A program made the translations under genes and the position numbers. From Cyanoderma ruficeps (lineage: Eukaryota > Chordata > Aves > Passeriformes > Timaliidae): 64,000 bases of DNA. Positions 47,506-59,537 of the stretch are shown in pieces (the stretch's first letter is position 1; every line of letters begins with the position of its first letter). Location: positions 471,037 to 535,036 of the forward strand of contig VZDJ01000099.1 of NCBI GenBank assembly GCA_008694505.1. Direction: 5' to 3'. The notes beneath the pieces are model-generated. The model searched no databases. It was not told the origin of the DNA and saw nothing but the letters and a program-made list of their open reading frames with translations.

Positions 47506-50500
47506 GTGAGCCGCGACCCCCGCGGGGTGATGGAAGTCCGGGCGGGGGGGTTGCTTTTTGCTCCCTTGTTCTCAGCCATCTCCTTTTTCTTTTCCCCTTC
47601 CATACCTAAGTTCTGTAGGGGCTGAGAAGTCAGTCACCAGAGATTCAGCTCCTGATCGATGGTCCACCCTGGGACGTGTAGCTAGACCTTAAATCACCTC
47701 TCAGACTCTCCTGGCCAGGGTTTATTTTCTGATACTGGTCCCTTGTCCAGCCTGCCCATGGCAGTGCCTGCGTGCCCGGGGCACTGCAGCCTCGGGGGGG
47801 TTTGTTTCACTGTGTCCTGCCCCAGGAGACCTTCCCTGGGTCTTCCTGTCTGCCTGCAGGCTGGCCGGTGGGGTGCTGAAAAAACCTGGCTGGTGGGGAG
47901 GGAATGGCCTTTAGGGAGCTGAGGAACGCAGTGTGATCTCTGCGGGATGGGGGGTTAGGAAATGGGACCAGAGCCAACGGCTGTTCACATCCATCGGCTT
48001 CTTCATCCCTTGGGATATCGGTGTTCTCCGTTGAGGCAGGAAAATTACACGGAGAAGTGTAAAAACAAGATCTTGAAATCTGCGTTTGCTTGGCTGTCCA
48101 TCCTATAAGAGGAAATTGAAGGGATGAAATCTCAGCTGTAGCATGGCTGTTGAACTGTGCACATGACACGAAACCTAATCCTGCTCCAGACGCTGGCAGG
48201 ATCACATGGCTAAAACAGACGCCTTGATCTCCCGTGCGGAGCAGCAGGTTGGGTTTTTCCTGGCCCCCCTCTCTGCAGAGAAACTGGGAGGAGGTGTCTG
48301 TGTGTGTGTGTCGGGAGAGCCCAGTTCCACGGAGAAGTGTGCATAGACGTGTTGGGCCGTGTGATGTCACCTTCACTCCCACACCTTGCTGCCTAATGAC
48401 AACCTGATGCTATACCTGAAGAGGCACTTGGCTTTGCTCGTGGCAGGGTTTGCAGTGAGAATCTGCTGGCAGCATTTCTTGGTTATTTTCTGGTTTTTGC
48501 TCAGGGGATGGTTGTTCAGGTTGTTCAGGTGCAATTTGGAACTATTCAATAATGGCAACTTTACTCTGTTCTCACAACCACCTTCCCGATGGGATGGCTT
48601 TAGGTGAGGTGTGAATGACTTTGTGGTTAAGCCTGTGTCTGTCCGTTGCCCAGTGCCCTGGCATTGCTCCAGGCAGTTCCGATGGCCCCACAGGCTCTCA
48701 GCACTACCAGGATTCGTGGTGGACACTTGTTCCTGCAGCAGTGCTGGCAGTGGGACACCTGCCTCTAGATGGACGTGGCTTGCATGCCAAGATGGAAATA
48801 TGACCTTGGTTTCAAGTGCAGTTCCTAAACAAAACACTTGTCTGATATTTGGGGTCTGTGAGCTGGGAGAGGTTTTGGAAGTGTGTTCTAATCCATTCCT
48901 GTGGCAGGTTCAGGGGAGCTGTCCTGGGAACAACTCCAGCCAAGTGTTTCTTGCATGGAAAGGGATCTGCTGTGGGATTGTGGGGCAAGAAGGGGAGGGA
49001 TGGGCTTGGGGACTGCCCATCATGGGGTTCAGAGCCCTTCCTGGGCTGTCTGGGGTCTCTGGCTGTTTTGGTGGGTCCCATGTGGATGTTCAGGCATCTC
49101 TTCCCTTTCCAGGAACCCTGTTATAGTGAGGAATAGAGAGAGGGGTGAAAGCTTGGAATTGCTCAGAGCTGGGCTGGCAGATGAGTCTGTAACTCCCAGC
49201 AAATCTGACCTCTCTGCTTGGCAAGGGCTGTGCTCTGCAAAACCCCTTAGTTCTGGCATTTGGAGACCTCAGATGGTGAAATACATTTATCGCACTGTAT
49301 GTTGTTGGTTTTCTTCCAGTGAAGCAAAAAGGCTGGAATTAGGAAGACAGCGGATGGAATACACAATGGCTGATCCACACCAGTAAGCCTGTTTAAAAGC
49401 TTCTTGGGGGTTATTTTGTTTTAGTTGCAAAGGTTTAGTTATCTTGGAATGCCTTCAAAATGTTGTCTTGAAGATTTTTCAATAATAATACATTTGTATT
49501 CATATGCTAAGTGTAATGCAAAATTCATGTCTTCAAGTTATTGACAAAATAACTGCAGCAGTAACATAAATGCCTCATTCTGTGGATACTAAAATCTTGG
49601 GAATAAACAACATGCAGGTTGGCTTTAACCTATTTTTACAAAATCACCACAGCTTAGTCCATGCTGGAGAATCCCAGAGTCTTAGAAAGCTGAAAGCCTT
49701 AAGAAACACTAGAGGATATTCCAGGTTCTGGTCCTGCTCCTTGGATTCTTTCTGCAGTGTCTATTTAATGTAAATTACATGGACAGTCTGTAGAAACAAA
49801 TCCAAACCCTAAACAGCAAACCAAACCAAAGCTAAACAAACAAACAAACAAAAAAACAACCTAAAGTCTCAACAACCAGAGACGACTGAGAAGTGTCATC
49901 CAATATTCCATTCCTTTCCTCAAAGATGTTCTGTAAACCTTCCGGGACTGAGTGCTGTGTGCTGTGGGAACCTCTCTTCTGAAAGGGGCAGAAAATGCAG
50001 ATACAAATTAAAAAAAATAAACTCTGAATGTCTAAAAAAGGTGAAGCAGCATCACATGTACTTTGTTTCCTGGTTTTATTTGATTTGTTGGCTTAATCTA
50101 ACAGGTTTAGAACTGCAGTTTCTCTGAATGTCTTGGGGGCATTGTGTTGCAGTTTCCCTCCTGGCTGAAGTGGAACTGTGAACCAGGGGCATCTTTGGGT
50201 TCCCATTTCCCTGTGTTGGCATTAATGCCCTGTGGCTGCCCTGGAGGCACATCAGGAAAGAGGAAGGGAAGGGAATTCAGGTTTGTAGGTGGGGGGGAAC
50301 TGGGTTAGATGGATTTCCAGGGCCCCTCTTGGTGGCACCATGGATTTAGGCAGTTGTGGAACCTCAGCCTCGCTGTTCCCGCTTGGGTGACTTTCAGAAC
50401 ACGTTCCTTTGCTAGAGTTTTCATTTTGATTTAATGGGATAGAAATGACTAGCACATAATCAATTTAAAACACTGTTACAGGAGATTTTTAATGTGTTTA

Positions 50501-53500
50501 CCTTTTGGGACATCAAAGCCTCCGTGTAAATCTGCAGAGAAGTGGCACATATATATTTATATAAATGTAGGTGTGCAGAAGAACGAGTCTCCTCCTTTTT
50601 GTGGTCTGGGGCAGTTCCCCCTCAGTGTTGGGGGGTGTGTGTGAGGCAGAGCGATTGTGCTGGATGCTTTTGGTTTATTTTCACACCTTTAAATGCCTGT
50701 TCTTTGCCCTGCAGAGTGAGGCTGAAGCTGCAGAAGCACCTGGCAGCAGTCTTGGTGCGGCAGGAGCTGGCCCTCCACCGGAACCGGGCCCTGCGCCAGG
50801 AATTCCTGCGGCTGGAGGCTCACATGGAAACCACGGGCTGGGAGACCATCCAGAAGATGGAAGTAACTTTCTATAAGACTTGATTGTGGGTGTTTGCTAT
50901 TGTTATGCAGGAATCCTTGGTACATCCTAGAGCTGGAAGCAAACTCAATCAGGGCCCTTATTTCAGTTGTAGAATAGACATGTCTGAAGTACCCCAGATT
51001 CAACAGATGCCATAAGAAAAAGCCAAGCCGTCAGGTTTCTTGAATCACATTGTTACTATTATTATCATTGTTATTATTATGTTGTCATGTTGTTCCCTAA
51101 AGTACAGTTTGGGATGTTGCAAAGTGATGAGTCCAGATTTTTAAAGATGAAACTGCAATACCTGTTTATGCCACTGATGCATAGAGCCAGGTTTTTTGGG
51201 GAGCACAATCTGGGAGGGAAATGAGTTTATTCCTGCTTCCTAAGAGCAGTGTCACTCCTCAGAAATATTTGGCTGTGTTTATTCCTCACACAGCAATAAC
51301 CCAGGTAGTGCCTGTTGGATCTGGTGACATTTCCAGAACATCTTTTCCTGGCTGCAGTGCAGTAGCCCAGAATTCAGAGCCTGTCCCTGGGGTGTGTGAT
51401 CCCCTGCCTCTGATTTTTACTTGTTATTTGAAGCAGAGCAGGAAGGGAGCTGTGCTGCAATGGCAGCTTTTCCCTGCTGTTTTGAAGGGGTTTTTCCTCC
51501 TCAGCAGCAGTGGTGCACACCAGTCTGTCCACTGTTAGGGTTGATGGTTCTGACACCTGCTGTGGGTCCCAGTGCCACAGGTCGAGCTGCATGTGGGGTT
51601 TTTGTTCAGTTCTTCCATTTTGGTGTTCCTGTGCCATCCATTTTATCTTTGCCAAGTTACAGTTACTTGTTGGAGCTGCTGAACAAATGACATCTCCTCC
51701 GTGTTAGTTATGGAAAGCAGGAGAGTTATGGAGCATGCAATCATTTAATCTATCATGGGAGTACACAGAAAGAAATTATTGCTGTTTTCTCTCCTTTTTT
51801 TCCATACAGAATGCCCTTTAGGAGTGCTTTATCACAACTCTGTGCACATTTATTACATAGCTGTAGCTCACAAAACTCCTTTTGTTTCTGAAAGATGCAC
51901 TTTCGCTCCCCGTGTTTGGTCAGTAATTTTTAGGAGTATAAATAAATGCACTTCAGCTTTCAGCAAAATCCAGGAGTTACATCTGAGTTTCTTTTGAGCA
52001 TCTCGACTCCTCACGTGGTGAAGTTTTGTTCCCTGAAATTCCACATTCGAGGTTTCCTGAGCAGCTCCTGCCTGGGAGCTGAGCACACCACCGTAGTGAA
52101 GGGCAGAGGTGGGCGAGTTGATTGTGTGAAGGATTCATTCCCACACCCATTCCCTGCTTTCAGCCCCGGCGTGCTGCTGATGTTGGGGGCTGCAATTAGG
52201 AGTATGCAGGATTAATTGCAGGTGCTGCCTGTGCAGTGCCCAGCCCCACTCCCAGCGCTGCTCCAATAAACCCTGGAATGCAGTGAGCTGCGTTTGGAGC
52301 GGCCAGCACGGAGCCTTCCCTGCCGGGCTGCTCTCTGGAACGTCTGCCAGGGGTTGTTCCTCACAACAACCCAGCCAGCTGTAAGATGGGGCATGAAAAA
52401 CACATTGTGGACCTCGTTTCATCCCAAAGCAGCCGAATCATTGTCTGGAGGCAGCAGCAATAATTTGGTGTTAGAGATGCTGGTTGGGATGCAATAAGTG
52501 TGAGTCAACAAGTTACTGCTGTTCTGTAGGATTCTAAATGATAGAGATGAATAAATGTGTAGGAAAGCCCTGCAGTGGATTGTGTACAGGCCACGCTGCT
52601 TGGGCAGGGGAGCGGAAAAATGAGGAGCAAATGAGATCCCTGCTTTTAAATATAGTCTGAGTTAAAAAGGCTGTGAGGGCTTTGCATTTAAAGGTGCACA
52701 TTTTGCAAAGTGGTATCTCTTGGGTTGGGGGGTGGGGAGGTTGTTCGGCCTTCAGTTTTGTGTGACGGATTTGTTCCCTTTTAGGAATGGTACAGAAGGG
52801 AGATTAAAAACCTGTTATCCCTTCGAGAGGGCAGCTTGTCAGCAGGAGGTGACAAGGAGGAAGGATCCAGTGAGCAGGTAATGGGGGGGAAATGGGCTTT
52901 ATTCCAGCACTGTGCTCTCCTTGGAGCTGTGCAGCCGTTCTGTGGGGATTGTGGTGCTGGCACGTGCAGTGTGAAATTGTGTGTGGTGCCTGAGAGAAAG
53001 AGAATCACCTGGGTAAAAAGTGCAATCGTTTCATCCAGAGAGCCAGAATTAGAAAAAACTGACTGTTTACACACGTCTTCTTGTTGGCTTTTATAAATCC
53101 TGTGCTGGATGGTGTGGAGATGGTCATGACCGAGGAGGAAATGTTCCTAATGAGGGATATTTGCAGAACTGCAGCCAAGCAGCCGTGTGCTGTGTTTATA
53201 ATTTTGTGTGTTCTGACCTTTCCTCAGAAGGAGCAGAAGGAGATTGCATATCTAAGGAACAGACAAAAAGACTGACAAGGAATACTTAAATATCTGCTGC
53301 CATATATCTGCAGTAATGCAGGCTCCTAATCCCTCCTCCTATCTCCATATAAATGATACAGTTCAAGACCAGAGCTGTTTTCTCTACTAAAAGCAGCAAA
53401 GCTCTTTTAGATGAAATGTCTAAAAACATCTTGTAATAACTTGGAGCATGCTGGCAAGAGTAGTCACTTGTGACTATGTGTGGAAGCCCCTCAGCCAGGC

Positions 53501-56500
53501 GGCGCCGGAATAGGCAGGACGGGAGCATCACTCCATTATTCCGAGGAGCCGGCAGCACGCGCGTCCCTTAGGCTACAGCATTCATTAAGGAAAGCTTACT
53601 GGGCTGAAAGCTGGGAACAGATGATAACGGGATATGATTTTCATATTTAATGCATTCCTTGGAAGAGTGTGTGTGCTGCAGATTGATAGAAGAATCAACT
53701 GCTACTTTACTAAAAGACTTTCTAGTTTGCCCTATAGCTACCGATGGAATCATTCAGCCAAGAAATTAACTTTTTCCCCTTTTACCTGCTTTATGTATCT
53801 GCTAAGCAGGCTGCTGGCTGCCAGGGAATGTTATTATGCAGTTAAATGTTTGGTATTTAAGACTCTTATCAGAAAAGAAACAGAGGCCACACTATTTTGT
53901 TTTTATAGTAGGAGGAAGGTTTTTGGTTTCCTTTCTTCAGTGCATTAGCAGTTGTTAATCTGAGTTTATAGGAAGTTTTCCCCATAGATTAAAAATTTAA
54001 AAACCTTGAATTTAGAGCATTCTTTAAACTGTAATACACAAAGCAGTGAACCCTAGCAGCCTTGACCTATAAAGGCAGGCCTGTGGCAGGGTGCAAATTG
54101 TGGTTTGAATTGGGAGGTGTTGTGGGGAAAGGTGAGTTTATTTTGGAATGTGAGCTGTCCAATTAGGGCAGGCGGTGTGGGATATAGGATTTTCAGCCCA
54201 TGGAAAAGTTGTCATCAGTATTAGAGTACTAGTACTAGATCAAAGGCTTGTGCTGTGACTTGGGGGTTGAAAAACTGTGGGCAGGTTTTGGGCACTATGA
54301 CAGTGCGGTGTGTACCCAAAAATGTCAATTTGTGTATAATAATGGAGTGGATTCTGGATTCCTTTATCCCCTGTCCGCTTCTTCCTGCTCCTCATCTCCC
54401 TCCTAAAACACAGAGGTAACTTCAGCTACATTGTGCGTTTTTGCCATGTCCCTGGGCTGTGTTTCAGCTCTTAATTCTGTTCTTTTTCACTTCAAATGTG
54501 CTGATTCCTCTGTCAAAAACACAGAAGTTTGTTCTCAGTGATGTGGCACCGAGTCAGTCACAGAGACTGTGCAGTCAGCATGTGGGATGTCCAGGATACA
54601 GCTTGGGGAACTGGTTTTATTTCCCAGCACTGGGATTGGGATGGCTTCCTTCAGGCTGGTTGGGATGCAGTGGCTGTGTGATGACCCCCCTCAGTGACGT
54701 CTTGGGGGATCATCTCTGGGCCTTGGGGACCTAGAAGGACAATCCCAGAACCAGCCTTCTACAGATGGGCAGTGTCCCAATGCTCAAACACTTTCAGGAA
54801 TGTCTGGCACATTCCTGAGCCATGGGGTATGTGCCCTTTTGGGCTCCCAGTGTCCAGGGGAGTCCTTAAGGTCAGAAGTCCCACACTGAAGAGCTTTTTC
54901 CCAGCTGTCAGCACTGTACAGCTCAGGCACCTGGATCCTCTGTGCTGGGAAGTCAGCTTGGAAGCTCTTCCTTGGAGCCTTCAAAAGATTTTGGACTTGG
55001 GCATGCTGGAATCTCCCAGGAACACGTGTGGGTGGCAGAGTCCCTTCCCAGGGAAAGGGATCAACAGGGATGCGTGTTGTGCCTGTGCCTGTTTGAAATC
55101 CATTTGTTTTGGAGCACAGCATCCAAGAGCTGCTAAAGCTATGCAGGACTGTCAGGAGGCATTTGAAAGCACCGAATCCCACACCGAAGAAGTAATTAGG
55201 AAGAACCTGAGAGCAGTGGTGATGGAATAAGCTGTGAACTTAATCTGAGTGGCAAACCTTTACTACTACTTAAAATTACTTCATAACTTTTTGTTCTGCT
55301 CCTTCTTACGTGGAATTTGAGCTTTTTTAAGGAACCTTGGTCACAGAGCAGACAAGATGCCTTTGTTTCCTTTCAGCTGGGCTTGGCAGCTGACTTGGTG
55401 GGGGAGGAAGAGGTGAAAGAGAGGGGAGAGATGCAGAGGTGACTGTAAATTGTGCTGGTGCGATTTGGGGCTGGAGAGGAAGCCCTGATCAGTGTGAAAA
55501 GTGATATTTTGACTCATTTTGACTTTGCATAAACTGGCCGTGACCCTGCAGCATCATGGTGGCAGCGACCAGTCCTCCTAAATTGTCCTGATTGAGTAGG
55601 TTTGCAAAGGAGAAGAGGCAAGTATTAAAACATTGGGATTTAGCAGCAGAGTTGTTGTCCTCCTGGAGCTGATTTTGTGCAAATTCAACAGCCCTTGGAG
55701 GAAAGTGCCATTCAAAATGCGTCTGCTCCATGGCCCATGTCACCTGGTGGGAAAGGCCATGTCACTGCCATGGGAAGGGCAGGAGGGAGACAGTGAAACT
55801 GAGTTTTGCCTTGTTCCATGTTGTGAGGGAAGCCAGATCTGCTGAGTGAGTCACACATGGAATATGATGGTCCCTCTGGACTTTGGGCCTTGTGGGCAGC
55901 TCTAAATGTTGTGCTTTGGTCCAGGGTCTCCAAACCTGTGTGGGATCCTAATCCCAAAGATTTGACTCTTTGTAAAATCCCGTCACCATTTGGATGGGTT
56001 TGAGTCCTTGGTGTATGTGGGTCCCTTTTGGCCAGCCTGGGGGTGCAGGCAGCTTCTGCCACTGGGAGTTTTGGCTCGTAGAGCTTTAATGCAGGCCTGC
56101 GCCCTCATTTCACACTGGGATGCATGGAATGTGTGCCAGGGGTTGTGTAATATGAATGTCACAGCAAAGTCTTGAATTCTGTGACACTTTTCTCTTCAGA
56201 GCCCAGCTCCATGTGCCACACACAGTTGGTCTCCTGTTAGTCTCCTTCAGCCATGTCCCACCTGTGTTTCAGGTGCTGCAGGCCAGAGGACAGGTGGGAA
56301 TTGGCACCGATACAGCTGTGCCAGGAGAACTGGGCCATCCAGCAACAGCCTTGCTGGGCACCCCCACATCAGCTGCTTCAGCCACAGGAGGTTTGGGCTC
56401 ACAGCAGGAGCCCCCTATGCGCTCCCCATCCCCTGAGGGACTCAGTCCCGACACCGGGAGGACTGCTGGAGGGAGTGAGGAGGGAACAGCAGGACACGGG

Positions 56501-59500
56501 GACCTGGCTGCCAGTGAGGAAGGCTCTGAGCATCTCACCTCAGTGTCTGGTGCCAAAGCAGCCCCCCCGAGGCTGGGACAGCAGCAAGGAAGTGTTCCAG
56601 GTATGGCAATGGGATGTGTCCCTGTCTGCCTCTACCCCAGCCAGAGCCATGCCCATGGCTGCTGTTCCTGCTGCACCTCTGGCACTGGGCTTGGAGTGTG
56701 GTGGCTCCTACTCCTTTTTTCTCTCTTTGTTTCTTTCATCCTTTCGACTCCATTTCCTCCCAGGCCACTCACGGGGACAGGGAAGGGTGTGCTGGGAACA
56801 GGGAAGATTTCCTCACTGGTGTGCCCACGGAGGCCCTGGTGTAGTCTGAGCCTTGTGAACGTGCTTCATCACAGGGGTCTCTTCCGGTTCAGGCTGAATT
56901 CCTTCTCCCTCAGAGCTGGTGCACGATAGCTGATTGATTCCCCCAGAGCTGATATGGTCAGGCAGCTGGTCTCTGTGCCAAGGCGGTTTTTAAGGAGTGC
57001 CAGGTTTGTTCCCAAGTCCCAAAGGCTGCAGCCTCCCTGGACTCCCCGTTGTGAGAGGAGCATGGAAGAAGAGGGGCTGAGGGTGGGGAAGCCCACAGAC
57101 AAGAGGACCAGAGGGATGATGGATGGATGGATGGATNGTTTCAGTTCCTACACTGTGATCTACTCCATGATCCTGCTAATGTTTTGAGAAGAATAATAAC
57201 AGTTTTTATATCTTGGGTTCATTATTTTTTGTTGTTATTACAGGAGCAAAGCCTGGCCTGAGCAGCTGGTGGGCTTGCAGGGAGGGGAGCAGTGCCAAAC
57301 TCCCAGTCCCTGCCGGTGCTGAAGAGGAGGTGAGGCCGAGCATTCCCGGCATGCAGCAGGAGCAGGGCAGGGATGTCCAGGCTCCGGAGGGCTCCCTGCT
57401 GCCCCCACTGAGCCCTCCGGTGGCCCAGGAGGAGCCCTTGGACAGTTCAACACCACACAGGTACCACCTCCCTGTTTCCTGGGTCAGCTGGGCTGGTCAG
57501 GGCACCAAAGCTCACACCTAGTTCTCCCCTGTCCTTTAGTACCTTGTATCTGTGCTGGGCGTTCAGGGGCTTTGGGCACCTCACTGAGGTCAGAGCTGGC
57601 AAGTGAAGGATTTGTTGCTAAAATGCAGATGATGTTCTTTAAATGTACATAAATCTTATTCCAGTCACTCTACTTGGTAAAACTTCCAGAGGTTGAACTG
57701 TTTGAGTATTTTGTTGGGAAATAGAGTAAGAGAGGATGAGGACAGTGTGCTGCAGGCACAGGTCCTCTGCTGCCATGTGACAGTGGCAAGATTTTGTGGC
57801 CAACAAGTGCAGTGCCAGAGCATCGGCTGTAAATCCATCCCGGCAGGATTTTCGGCCCTGCAACGCCCTCATGAGACAGGGAAGTGCATCCCTGTCCCGG
57901 CGGGACAGTACCCATGGCAGGATGGTTCCTGAGGCTGGCCCAAGGTCACCCAGGAGGGCAGGTAGGTCTATAGTGGGACACTATGCAAAGAAAAGAGCAC
58001 TTTCACCCCTGGAGAGCACGTGCTCCTGCAGAAGGAATTCTCTTCTTCTGCTAGTTGGTTGGGATTTTCTATCTTGGTTGTTTGCAGTGTTTAAGTCTGT
58101 TAATATCTGTTCCTAGGCGTGTTGTGGTGGTGCTGATGGCAGTGNGGCGTGTTGTGGTGGTGCTGATGCCAGTGCTGGGTTGGGTGTTGACACCTGAGCA
58201 GAAACTGGGGGCCCCCGGCAGACACTTCTGTAACTTTATCCCTTTCCTATTTGCATCGGGCTGTTGCTCGCTATGGAAACATCATCTGATTTACATGTAA
58301 ATAGCTTTCCCACAGTCCTCCCTTTGTATCCCACCTGTTAATCACAGCAGAGCGAGGGGAGAACACCTAGTGCCCGTCTCTGTGAGCACCAGCAGTTTAA
58401 CCTTGTGTTCCCTCCCCGGCGCGGCCTCGCTGTGCGGCGCCTGATGAGACGCGGAGCAGCTCTCGAGGCCCGGGGAAATTACACACAAGGTTTGAGCGCC
58501 TGCATTGTCCCCGGGGCACGGCTGGAACCGCGGCTCAGAGCTCTCCTCCCGTGGTGCCAAGCTGAATGCCTCCGCTTCTCAAGGCCATGGAAGTGGGATC
58601 ACCACTGCTTCCTGGTGCTGCAGAAAAGATACAGGTTTTAATTTGCTTTACCTGAAAATGAAAAGGCACATCCACCGGCAGGAGCCAGGAGTGGAGGAGC
58701 AGCCGTTCCCTTATTGTGCTCACAGCCAGGCGGGCTTTCCAAGGCACCTGGAATGCAGCGTGCACTGTTGAGACTTGTAAAATTAATCGGCCAAAAAATC
58801 TTGTGGAAAAGCTTGCAAGTGATTAGTACATGAATTTCAATTGTATACGTTACACAAAGTATGGGAATGCAGCTGCCTTAGCTGTGTCACACCATGGATT
58901 CACAACATGTGATGTTCTTCCAGCCCCTGTGGTTTTCTCTTGCGAAATTCCTGTGCTGGCTGAAGAAATGTGCAGAAATTCGCCAAATTCTGTGTATTTG
59001 TTGCCTTAAGTTGAAATATCTGTAGCTTGGACTCTCCCACTGTAGCAGTGTCACTGTGGCATCAGGAGGAAGCACTGTTTATACACTTTTGGTGAATTAT
59101 CTGAAATGAGTATAAGGGGTGGTGTTGAAAGGAGCAGAGACCATGGCTGACTCCGGAGGCAAAACCAGTCCTTGTTGTGTGCCAGGAAGCCACAAGTTTT
59201 CGTCTTTGGAGCAAATGCCTCTCCTGTCTTACTGCAGAGATGCCAGCCTCCGTTTTTTAAGGAGTTTTGGGTTTTTTCTCTTCAGTGAAGTGTTGGCAGC
59301 CAAGTAAGGGAGATGTGGGGAAAGGTGATTGAATATCTTGTTGCAGGTCACAGTAGGGTGCTGCAGCTTCACTGCTTCAGTTATTAGAATTGATGATTGT
59401 TGGGCAGTAAGGTGTTCCTGTGGATCAGAGGCCACTCTCCTGACTCCTCACACCCAGCCCCACGGGAACAGACTGGGATGGGTTTCCTGTCAGCAGCCCC

Positions 59501-59502
59501 CC

Positions 59503-59537
<35 letters not shown>

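Larger units (their letters stand above)
47255..47560 (+). promoter_or_regulatory. CpG-island promoter of the KIZ-family gene
   Basis: A short, very CpG-dense stretch begins abruptly after a polypurine tract and covers the candidate first exon and its donor. Base composition returns to background by about 47.6 kb. This is the expected promoter class for a housekeeping-type centrosomal gene. No TATA box is evident. The exact transcription start cannot be read from the sequence. Confidence 0.65.

Noticed and set aside
46973..47509. 178-codon open frame with a poly-lysine stretch
   Set aside because: It is created by the polypurine tract. Only its last part overlaps the probable exon 1 frame.
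46717..47603. Long minus-strand open frames (218-244 codons) with Phe/Ser-rich or Arg/Ser-rich repeats
   Set aside because: They are antisense translations of the polypurine tract, CpG island and minisatellite, with no splice or protein-family support.
56156..56929. Single 257-codon gene starting at 56156
   Set aside because: Only 56273-56600 is exon 5. The flanks are intron read-through.
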